From positions 1 to 7,747 of the forward strand of contig DYHC01000049.1 of NCBI GenBank assembly GCA_020724325.1: a stretch of DNA of 7,747 nt, given 5' to 3'. Position 1 is the first letter of the stretch; the number at the start of each line of letters is the position of its first letter. This DNA comes from Melioribacter roseus (GTDB lineage: Bacteria; Bacteroidota; Ignavibacteria; Ignavibacteriales; Melioribacteraceae). Shown one piece after another: positions 1-5,906 of this stretch. A program made the position numbers and the translations under genes. Below the pieces are notes generated by a model. The model had not been told where the DNA came from, did not search any database, and worked only from the letters and a program-made list of their open reading frames with translations.

Positions 1-1
1 C

Positions 2-1006
2 CATCTTGAACCGCAATTTATTAGCGACAAGTATCTCTTGAATCTTGATTCTGAAGAAGACGGAATTTTTTATATCGGTTGTGCCGGCGCTATGGATGTT
101 ATTGGAACGCTGAATATTGACTATCAGCTTGTTGACGAGGGCTGGAATTCCTACACAATTTTTATTAGCGGTTTGAAAGGCGGTCATTCTGGAATTAATA
201 TTGGTGATAAAAGAGCAAATGCAATTAAACTATTAGGTTTGCTTCTCAATAAATTAAAAGCGGTGGATTACTACATCGGTACTATTTCCGGAGGTTCAAA
301 AAGAAACGCTATAGCTCGCGAATCAGAAGCTCTTATTTACATTAGAAGTGAAGATGAAGTTGTATTACGTGAACATATTAATACCTTTGCTTTGGAATCG
401 GTTCTCGAGTTTAAAGGATCGGACGGAGAAATAAAAATAACTTTTGAAAAACCCAAGTCAGATACTTCGGGTAAGGTTTTTACAAAGGAATTTGCAGATA
501 AAGTGATAAATGTAATACTGGGCTTACCTCATGGTGTTGTTTCTATGAGCAGGGATATTCCCGGACTTGTTGAAACATCTACAAATCTTGCAACTGTAGT
601 AATGGAGAATGATGAAATCAGAATTGGAACCAACCAAAGAAGTTCTATCGAATCAGCGAAACGGAACATTGCAGCTTCTGTAAAATCTGTATTTGATCTT
701 GCAGATGCAGCTGTTGCAGTTAATGAGGGGTATCCAGGCTGGCAGCCGAATCTCAATTCCAAATTACTTAAATTATCCCGAAAAGTTCATAAGGAATTAT
801 TTGGTAAGGTACCTGAATTAAAAGCGGTACATGCCGGTTTAGAATGCGGAATATTGGGCAGTAAATATCCCGGGCTGGAAATGGTATCTTTCGGACCAAC
901 AATCCAAGGAGCACATTCTCCAGATGAAAGAGTAAAAATTCATGATGTCGAAAGATTTTATTCTCTGCTAAAAGCAATATTAGTAGAAATATCTAAAATA
1001 AAATAG
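2..1006 (+). CDS. pepD: Aminoacyl-histidine dipeptidase (PepD, peptidase M20 family), 5'-truncated
   Basis: This is a cytosolic di-zinc dipeptidase that cleaves Xaa-His and other unblocked dipeptides. The frame is open from base 2, so the true start lies outside the window; an apparent TTG start at 38 is internal, because the preceding codons already read as PepD sequence (...DKYLLNLDSEEDG). About 334 residues are visible, against roughly 485 for the E. coli enzyme, so about a third is missing, including the first metal His/Asp and the catalytic Glu pair. Seen here: the DSEEDG motif, whose Asp (codon 47-49) matches a zinc ligand; GGHSG at the start of the dimerisation/lid domain; HAGLECGIL; and GAHSPDE, whose His (codon 914-916) matches the last zinc ligand. 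The frame is intact to a TAG stop. No clear terminator follows. The family call is secure; substrate range is inferred. Confidence 0.93.
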   Translation, partial: HLEPQFISDKYLLNLDSEEDGIFYIGCAGAMDVIGTLNIDYQLVDEGWNSYTIFISGLKGGHSGINIGDKRANAIKLLGLLLNKLKAVDYYIGTISGGSKRNAIARESEALIYIRSEDEVVLREHINTFALESVLEFKGSDGEIKITFEKPKSDTSGKVFTKEFADKVINVILGLPHGVVSMSRDIPGLVETSTNLATVVMENDEIRIGTNQRSSIESAKRNIAASVKSVFDLADAAVAVNEGYPGWQPNLNSKLLKLSRKVHKELFGKVPELKAVHAGLECGILGSKYPGLEMVSFGPTIQGAHSPDERVKIHDVERFYSLLKAILVEISKIK

Positions 1007-1017
1007 ATAGGGTAATT
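1007..1017 (+). repeat. 11-bp direct repeat ATAGGGTAATT, copy 1
   Basis: ATAGGGTAATT occurs here directly after the pepD stop and again at 3558-3568 in the gap after coaE. The second copy overlaps a good candidate -7 promoter box; in this copy the corresponding bases (TAATTCTT) match that box poorly and no TTG lies at the right distance upstream. It may be a shared intergenic motif or a coincidence. Confidence 0.3.
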
Positions 1018-1115
1018 CTTAAAATTTTCTGATTTCTTTCTGTTTGTACCGGATTACTTTATTTCTGAATTCTCTTTTTCTGTATGAAAATTCCTTAATA
1101 AAATATAGAGTCAAC

Positions 1116-2837
1116 ATGAAAAAAGAACTCAAACTTTACCAAGTTCCCAGAATTGAATCAATCCAGGATATGCTTGTTCAATCGGCTAAGAAATTTGGTT
1201 CTAAGCCAGCACTCGAAGATCTGAATCCAACACCGATTAGCAAAGTTTCTTACCGCGAATTATTAGAAAACGTTCTACGATTTGGCGCCGCGCTTAAAAA
1301 TCTTGGCATAAAAGAAAGAGCCCATATTGCGGTGATAAGCGAGAATAGAATTCAGTGGGCAATTGCTTATTTAACAGCAATGAGTTTTAATTATGTAATT
1401 GTTCCGATTGATAAAAATCTTACTGCCAACGAGATAATGAACATTATGCATGAATCGGATGCAGAAGCAATTATTTTTTCCGGTTCTTATGCTGGTATTA
1501 TGGCAGAAAGTAAATCCTCACTAAAGAAAATGAAATTTTTTATTTGTATGGATGATACAAGTGAGGATAAAGAATTTCTGAACATGCTAAAGTTAATCCG
1601 TAATGCAGATGAAATTAACACCGATGAATTACCGAAAATTAAAAATGAAGAACTAGCAGAAATCATTTTTACATCCGGATCATTAGGACGGGCAAAAGGT
1701 GTAATGCTTTCGCAAAAGAATCTTGCTTGCAATCTTATGGACATGGTAAGCATGGTTTTAATAGATGAAAAAGACAGATTCCTTTCTGTACTTCCAATGC
1801 ATCATACATACGAATGTACTTGCGGATTGTTGTGCCCGTTATATTGCGGCGCATCTGTTCATTATGCCAGGTCATTAAAAACAGTTGTTGATGATATCCA
1901 GACAGTTAAAGCCACAATTCTCTTAGGTGTTCCTCTACTTTACGATAAAATGTTCCGCAGAATTGTTAAGACTATCAAAGAAAATAAAGTTAAGTCCATC
2001 GTCGTTCCTCCATTGGTAAAATTAACAAATATTTTTGCAACAGCAGGATTATCAACAGTTAAGAAAAAAGTATTTTCGGAATTACATAATAAGTTTGGCG
2101 GTGCTGTTAGAATATTTATTGCCGGCGGTGCTGCGCCAGATCCTCTTGTTGCAAAGGGTTTGCGCGAATTTGGTTTCACATTTATTCAGGGCTACGGTTT
2201 AACGGAAACTTCGCCTATTCTTGCATTGAACCGGCTCGATAATTTTAAGGACGATGCTGCCGGGCTGCCGTTGCCCTCGGTCGATATAAAAATCCATAAA
2301 CCGGATGAAAATGGCAGCGGAGAAATTTGGGCTAAAGGTCCAAGTGTTATGCTCGGATACTATAAAAATGAAAAAATAACAAGCGATACTTTTGAAGACG
2401 GGTGGTTCAAAACAGGTGATATCGGGTTTATTGATGAGGATAATTTCTTGCATATAAATGGTAGAAAGAAAAATGTTATAATTCCTCGTGGCGGTAAAAA
2501 TGTCTTTCCGGAAGAGATAGAAGATATATTAAACCGTAGTCCTTTCATTCTTGAATCTCTTGTATTTGGCGAAAAAGATATTAAACAGGATGAAATAATT
2601 GCCGCACAAATTGTTGCGGAAGCTGAGGCATTTATCGAATATTCTGAAACCCACAAAGTGAACATCACAGACGAATTAATTAATAAATTAATTCAACTGG
2701 AAATCGAGAAAACTAATAAACAGCTTGCTGCTCATAAACAAATTAAGAAGTTCTATATAAGAGAAAAAGAATTCGAAAAAACAACTACACAAAAAATTAA
2801 ACGCTATTTAGTTGGCAGCACAGAAACTCAGGATTAA
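1116..2837 (+). CDS. Long-chain fatty acid--CoA ligase (AMP-forming acyl-CoA synthetase)
   Basis: A 573-residue member of the adenylate-forming (ANL) superfamily, which activates a carboxylic acid to acyl-AMP and then acyl-CoA. The fatty-acyl type is indicated by the LPMHHTYECTCG segment (from about residue 226), typical of long-chain synthetases. In order: ATP P-loop FTSGSLGRAKG (about 184-194), the GYGLTETSP adenine-binding motif (about 359-367), WFKTGD with the ribose-binding Asp at about 435, then the GRKKN hinge, and a C-terminal TTTQKIKR with the presumed catalytic Lys at 560. The P-loop departs from the usual TSGTTGxPKG (SL for TT, A for P). The ATG at 1116 is chosen over an upstream in-frame TTG at 1044, because the extra 24 residues come from a T-rich leader with no family resemblance. 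The ribosome site is weak. The gene ends in tandem stops TAA TAG. Chain-length preference cannot be read from sequence. Confidence 0.9.
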   Translation: MKKELKLYQVPRIESIQDMLVQSAKKFGSKPALEDLNPTPISKVSYRELLENVLRFGAALKNLGIKERAHIAVISENRIQWAIAYLTAMSFNYVIVPIDKNLTANEIMNIMHESDAEAIIFSGSYAGIMAESKSSLKKMKFFICMDDTSEDKEFLNMLKLIRNADEINTDELPKIKNEELAEIIFTSGSLGRAKGVMLSQKNLACNLMDMVSMVLIDEKDRFLSVLPMHHTYECTCGLLCPLYCGASVHYARSLKTVVDDIQTVKATILLGVPLLYDKMFRRIVKTIKENKVKSIVVPPLVKLTNIFATAGLSTVKKKVFSELHNKFGGAVRIFIAGGAAPDPLVAKGLREFGFTFIQGYGLTETSPILALNRLDNFKDDAAGLPLPSVDIKIHKPDENGSGEIWAKGPSVMLGYYKNEKITSDTFEDGWFKTGDIGFIDEDNFLHINGRKKNVIIPRGGKNVFPEEIEDILNRSPFILESLVFGEKDIKQDEIIAAQIVAEAEAFIEYSETHKVNITDELINKLIQLEIEKTNKQLAAHKQIKKFYIREKEFEKTTTQKIKRYLVGSTETQD

Positions 2838-2846
2838 TAGTTCTAA

Positions 2847-2874
2847 ATAGGCGGCGCTTATGAATGCCGCCTAT
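2847..2874 (+). terminator. 9-bp perfect hairpin between the acyl-CoA synthetase gene and coaE
   Basis: ATAGGCGGC (2847-2855) and GCCGCCTAT (2866-2874) are exact reverse complements around a 10-base loop, starting 10 bases after the stop codon. The stem is GC-rich in an AT-rich region. No run of T follows, so a classical intrinsic terminator is not shown; it could instead be a transcript 3'-end stabiliser or a processing site. It also contains an ATG (2864) in frame with coaE, which argues against using that ATG as the coaE start. Confidence 0.5.
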
Positions 2875-2905
2875 CTACATCTGCATTTTAGAGAAGAAAT
2901 TTTTG

Positions 2906-3523
2906 ATGGATTCTAAAATTATAAAGATAGGAATTACCGGTAACATCGGTTCCGGTAAATCAATTGTTAGTGATTACATAGAAAAGAATGGTTATACTGT
3001 ATTACGTTCCGACCTTATTGCCAAAGATTTGATCGTAAACAACCAATCCGTAAAAAGAAAAATTGTAAATCTTTTTGGGAAGGAGACTTACCTTAACGGA
3101 AAATTGAATACAAAGTTATTAGCTGCAAAGGTCTTCAATAATAAAAAAAATGTAAAGCTAATCAATTCCATAGTTCACCCCGCTGCATTAAGAAAAATTG
3201 ATGAGTTAATTAGAGCTGAATCGAAAAATTCAAAAATAATTTTTATTGAATCTGCATTAATCTTCGAAGCAAAAATTGAAAAAATGTTCGATCATATTGT
3301 ATTAGTCTATTCCGATAAAAAAAATAGAATTGATAGGTTAATGAAACGTGAAAACGTAGATATAAAAGAAGTATTGAAGCGTATGAAATACCAGATTGAT
3401 GATGGAAAGAAAAAGAATAAAGTGGATTTTATTATTACCAATAATTCAACAATCCAGCATTTACATCAAAGCATAAAATTTTTATTAAGAGTATTGGGTT
3501 CATTGAGTAAGATGAATAAATAA
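2906..3523 (+). CDS. coaE: Dephospho-CoA kinase
   Basis: This cytosolic P-loop kinase phosphorylates the 3'-hydroxyl of the ribose of dephospho-CoA with ATP, the last step of coenzyme A synthesis. At 205 residues it has the usual CoaE length. Seen: Walker A GNIGSGKS at residues 12-19 after the ITG strand, the conserved Asp in LRSDLIAKDLI (D36), a VHPAALRKI segment matching the family's HP motif, ESALIFEA in place of the usual PLLFE strand, and the RLMKREN lid region with its arginines. The ATG at 2906 is preferred to the in-frame ATG at 2864: it has a purine-rich GAGAAG nine bases upstream, puts the P-loop at the expected distance from the N terminus, and leaves the hairpin at 2847-2874 outside the gene. 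It follows a CoA-consuming acyl-CoA synthetase by 68 bases. Stop TAA. Confidence 0.93.
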   Translation: MDSKIIKIGITGNIGSGKSIVSDYIEKNGYTVLRSDLIAKDLIVNNQSVKRKIVNLFGKETYLNGKLNTKLLAAKVFNNKKNVKLINSIVHPAALRKIDELIRAESKNSKIIFIESALIFEAKIEKMFDHIVLVYSDKKNRIDRLMKRENVDIKEVLKRMKYQIDDGKKKNKVDFIITNNSTIQHLHQSIKFLLRVLGSLSKMNK

Positions 3524-3540
3524 GACAAACCCATCATTCC

Positions 3541-3571
3541 TTGATTTCTATTTTGGCATAGGGTAATTTTG
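3541..3571 (+). promoter_or_regulatory. Candidate Bacteroidota-type promoter (TTG-N20-TAATTTTG)
   Basis: TTG at 3541-3543 is followed after 20 bases by TAATTTTG (3564-3571), an exact match to the TAnnTTTG -7 element described for Bacteroidota primary sigma factors, with spacing in the reported range. A transcript would start near 3578 and leave a leader of roughly 25 bases before the GTG start at 3602. The match is seen in sequence; activity is inferred and depends on the host belonging to a lineage that uses this promoter form. Confidence 0.5.
3558..3568 (+). repeat. 11-bp direct repeat ATAGGGTAATT, copy 2
   Basis: Identical to 1007-1017. It overlaps the first five bases of the candidate -7 box at 3564-3571. 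Confidence 0.3.
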
Positions 3572-3591
3572 ACTACACATTTTTCAATTAT

Positions 3592-3596
3592 AGGTG
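3592..3596 (+). promoter_or_regulatory. Ribosome binding site deciding the proline dehydrogenase start
   Basis: AGGTG ends five bases before the GTG at 3602. The competing in-frame TTG at 3569 has only a poorly placed AGGG upstream and sits inside the candidate -7 promoter box, so the site at 3592 favours the GTG. Confidence 0.5.
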
Positions 3597-3601
3597 CTAT
3601 A

Positions 3602-4501
3602 GTGAACCCAATCAACAAAGCTATCGTTTCATTTGTAAAATTATTACCCAAACCAGTTGTGTATATGTTTGCTAAAAAGTATATCGCCGGCGAAAAATTA
3701 GAAGATGCTGTACGTGTTGTTAAAGATTTGAATGCAAAAGGTATTGTTGCTACTATTGACGTTTTAGGTGAATCGGTAACTTCCAAATCCGAGTGTGAAC
3801 AGGCAAAAAATGAATGTCTGCAGGTTCTCGATGAAATTAATAAGAATAAACTCAATTCAAACTTATCATTAAAACCAACTCAATTAGGACTTGTAATCGA
3901 TCCTGAATTTTGTTATCAGCAAATATCAGAAATACTTGAAAGAGCAAAATCGTATAATAATTTTGTCAGAATCGATATGGAAGATTCTCCAACTACAGAT
4001 GCTACAATAAATATGTATTTGAGGTTAAGAGAAAAGTATAATAATGTTGGAATTGCTATTCAATCGTATCTAAAACGAACGTTAAATGATGTTAAAAAAC
4101 CTGAACTTGCCGGAACTAACTACAGACTCTGCAAAGGGATTTACATCGAACCCGAAGAAATAGCTTACAAATCAAAACAAAAGGTGAGAGATAACTTCTT
4201 AGATATTCTTAATTATCTAATTGATAACGGTAATTATGTTGGAATTGCAACTCATGATGATTATCTGATCAATAATACTTATGAAATGATTAAGAAAAAA
4301 CAGATACCAAAAAACAAATTTGAATTTCAGATGCTCTACGGTGTTAAGGAAAGACTGCGAAATAAAATTAATGAAGACGGATTTAAATTGCGTATATATA
4401 TTCCGTTTGGTGAACACTGGTATAAATATTCAATCAGACGGTTGCAAGAAAATCCTAATATGGCTTGGCATATAACCAAGAGCATATTGACGTTTAATTG
4501 A
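3602..4501 (+). CDS. putB: Proline dehydrogenase (monofunctional, FAD-dependent)
   Basis: Oxidises L-proline to delta-1-pyrroline-5-carboxylate with FAD in a TIM-barrel, passing electrons to the quinone pool; the first step of proline catabolism. The 299 residues fit the short stand-alone enzymes (Bacillus PutB/FadM is about 300) rather than bifunctional PutA. Seen: SLKPTQLGL with K91, the barrel strand RIDMED (D125-D128), LCKGIYIEP, GIATHDD, FEFQMLYG, and near the C terminus YSIRRLQEN, whose Arg pair (R279, R280) matches the residues that bind the proline carboxylate. The start is taken as GTG 3602 from the AGGTG site, alignment with the family's N terminus, and the promoter overlapping the alternative TTG at 3569. 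No pyrroline-5-carboxylate dehydrogenase adjoins it, so that partner must lie elsewhere. It ends with tandem stops TGA TAG. It probably has its own promoter. Confidence 0.92.
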   Translation: MNPINKAIVSFVKLLPKPVVYMFAKKYIAGEKLEDAVRVVKDLNAKGIVATIDVLGESVTSKSECEQAKNECLQVLDEINKNKLNSNLSLKPTQLGLVIDPEFCYQQISEILERAKSYNNFVRIDMEDSPTTDATINMYLRLREKYNNVGIAIQSYLKRTLNDVKKPELAGTNYRLCKGIYIEPEEIAYKSKQKVRDNFLDILNYLIDNGNYVGIATHDDYLINNTYEMIKKKQIPKNKFEFQMLYGVKERLRNKINEDGFKLRIYIPFGEHWYKYSIRRLQENPNMAWHITKSILTFN

Positions 4502-4606
4502 TAGATGCTTCTGCGATATTACGATTAGCACACAGAATATTACAGGTAAAACAGACTTGTCTACCGTATGCTGAGGATATCTCCAAAGTACTTGTTAATC
4601 AACAAC

Positions 4607-4650
4607 CTTGAAGGTCATGAGGGAAAAAATAACAACTCTTGACCTTCAAG
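4607..4650. repeat. Inverted repeat / hairpin downstream of proline dehydrogenase
   Basis: CTTGAAGGTCA (4607-4617) and TGACCTTCAAG (4640-4650) are exact reverse complements over 11 bp. After one T-T mismatch three further pairs form (GAG 4619-4621 with CTC 4636-4638), leaving a 14-base A-rich loop. A T tract is absent on either side, so it is not a textbook intrinsic terminator, although it may still end the proline dehydrogenase transcript 105 bases upstream. Other readings are a regulator-binding palindrome or a dispersed repeat unit. Confidence 0.6.
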
Positions 4651-4681
4651 ATTTAGGTTCGATTCTTCCTACCTGCCAACT

Positions 4682-4704
4682 GAAGGACGAGATCGAAATG
4701 ACAA
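4682..4704. repeat. Possible relic of a dispersed intergenic repeat
   Basis: GAAGGACGAGATCGAAATGACAA reads, on the minus strand, as TTGTCATTTCGAT... followed by CTCGTCCTTC. This resembles the TGTCATTTCGA-type short repeats that I recall as scattered through intergenic regions of Bacteroidota genomes. Only one arm is seen here and no second copy exists in this window, so the assignment is from memory of the motif and is tentative. Confidence 0.28.
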
Positions 4705-4772
4705 GTGATATTTTTCAGAAGTTACTAGTAATTGTTTAACAGCCATTTAGAATGAGATAGTAGATTAATAGT

Positions 4773-5801
4773 ATGAATATACTTGGAATAGAAACATCCT
4801 GCGATGAAACATCTGTTGCAATTATTTCGGACGGTCAATTAAAAATCAATTTAATTTTTTCACAGGAATTTCATAAAGAATTTGGAGGTGTAGTACCGGA
4901 ATTATCGAGCAGGGCACATCTCCAGCTTTTAATGCCGCTAATCAAAAAAGCTCTTAATCAATCCTTTCTCTCATTAAACCAAATTGATCTTATTGCTGCA
5001 ACTGCTGGTCCGGGGCTGATAGGTGCTTTGTTAGTAGGTTTAACATTTGCAAAGAGCTTAGCATTTTCTCTCAACAGACCATTTATTCCGGTTAATCATA
5101 TCGAAGGACATGTGTTCTCAGGTTTTCTTATGGAACAGAAACCGGAGTTCCCTTATCTTTGTCTTGTTGTGTCGGGAGGTCATACCCTTTTGCTGATTGT
5201 AAAAAGCGATACTGAAATTGAACAATTAGGAACAACCATTGATGATGCAGCTGGTGAAGCGTTTGATAAAGTTGCTAAACTGCTTGGTTTAGGTTACCCG
5301 GGCGGACCAAAAATTCAATCGGCAGCAGAAGGTCTTAAATCAGATTCTATTAATTTCCCAATTGCTCATTGCAAAAGTGAATTTGATTTTTCATTCAGCG
5401 GATTAAAAACATCCGTTCTTCGTTATATCCAGAAAAATTTTGGTAGTAGCGAGAAAATTCCTCCAGAAAATTTAAGGATGATTGCTTTCTCTTTTCAGCA
5501 AACAGTAATAAAGGCGTTGGTTACAAATGTTAAAAAAGCCGTTGAAAAATTTCATTTCAATTCGATAAGTTTAGTTGGCGGTGTTGCCGCAAATAAACTT
5601 CTTGGAATTGAATTAGAAGCGATTGCAAAGAAGTTTAACAAAAAATTAGTTATTCCTTCCAGCCAGTTCTGCACCGATAATGCTGCTATGATTGCTTACC
5701 GGGGACTAATACTCCATAATGCCGGATTCAAATACAATCTTGAATATAATGCATATCCAAGTATAAGCGATAATACTTTTATTAAACCTTTCATTCAATA
5801 A
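4773..5801 (+). CDS. tsaD: tRNA N6-adenosine threonylcarbamoyltransferase
   Basis: Transfers the threonylcarbamoyl group from threonylcarbamoyl-AMP (made by TsaC) to A37 of ANN-decoding tRNAs, giving t6A; in bacteria it acts in a complex with TsaB and TsaE. The 342 residues match the usual bacterial length. The ASKHA fold is evident: N-terminal GIETSCDET, the metal-binding HIEGH motif with H109 and H113, SGGHT at about residue 134, GEAFDKVAKLLGLGYPGGP, SFSGLKT, GGVAANK, and CTDNAAMIAY with the third metal ligand D302. No key residue is missing. It starts at ATG 4773 with only a weak purine-rich site upstream, and ends at TAA. None of its partners tsaB, tsaC or tsaE lies in the window. Confidence 0.97.
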   Translation: MNILGIETSCDETSVAIISDGQLKINLIFSQEFHKEFGGVVPELSSRAHLQLLMPLIKKALNQSFLSLNQIDLIAATAGPGLIGALLVGLTFAKSLAFSLNRPFIPVNHIEGHVFSGFLMEQKPEFPYLCLVVSGGHTLLLIVKSDTEIEQLGTTIDDAAGEAFDKVAKLLGLGYPGGPKIQSAAEGLKSDSINFPIAHCKSEFDFSFSGLKTSVLRYIQKNFGSSEKIPPENLRMIAFSFQQTVIKALVTNVKKAVEKFHFNSISLVGGVAANKLLGIELEAIAKKFNKKLVIPSSQFCTDNAAMIAYRGLILHNAGFKYNLEYNAYPSISDNTFIKPFIQ

Positions 5802-5895
5802 ATATGTTGGTACCTCAACAAGATTTACTTTGCTGCAGCTATTTCAAATTGACTGCTTCACATAAAAATAATTTCAATATATTTAAGCAGCAAAT

Positions 5896-5900
5896 AGGAA
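5896..5900 (+). promoter_or_regulatory. Shine-Dalgarno site deciding the mltG TTG start
   Basis: AGGAA lies six bases before the TTG at 5907, the clearest ribosome site in this window, and supports a non-ATG start for mltG. The next in-frame Met is after the membrane segment, which would remove the anchor. Confidence 0.6.
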
Positions 5901-5906
5901 TAAGTA

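Larger units (their letters stand above)
4502..4772. other. Intergenic region between proline dehydrogenase and tsaD
   Basis: This is the longest non-coding stretch in the window (271 bases). Reading both strands I find only short open stretches of about 30-36 codons with no recognisable product. It contains a strong inverted repeat at 4607-4650, a segment at 4656-4669 that resembles a tRNA T-loop but does not extend into a tRNA, and a possible dispersed-repeat relic at 4682-4704. I see no convincing tsaD promoter; the nearest -7-like string, TATTTTTC at 4709-4716, has one mismatch and no TTG at the right spacing. Confidence 0.6.

Noticed and set aside
1044..1115. Upstream TTG start adding 24 residues to the acyl-CoA synthetase
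   Set aside because: The extension is translated from T-rich leader DNA, has no family resemblance, and the ATG at 1116 gives a normal N terminus.
2864..2905. Upstream ATG start for coaE
   Set aside because: It lies inside the 9-bp hairpin, has no ribosome site, and adds 14 residues before the usual N terminus, whereas ATG 2906 has GAGAAG upstream.
3493..3612. 10-bp inverted repeat ATTGGGTTCA / TGAACCCAAT linking the end of coaE to the proline dehydrogenase start
   Set aside because: The arms are 100 bases apart and lie mostly in coding sequence; about one such match is expected by chance in a window this size, and the candidate promoter would exclude the left arm from the mRNA.
3466..3855. 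Minus-strand ORF of 129 codons across the coaE/proline dehydrogenase junction
   Set aside because: It overlaps the ends of two well-supported genes and the candidate promoter, and its translation has no family features.
4501..4611. Open 37-codon stretch after proline dehydrogenase, and a similar one on the minus strand
   Set aside because: Neither has a credible start with a ribosome site, neither resembles a protein I recognise, and open stretches of this length are common by chance.
4631..4676. Possible tRNA gene, suggested by GGTTCGATTCTTCC and an apparent CTT anticodon 20 bases upstream
   Set aside because: The T stem forms only about three pairs including a wobble, the anticodon stem (AACAA against CCTTC) does not pair, the acceptor end does not place a CCA correctly, and the bases overlap a better inverted repeat.
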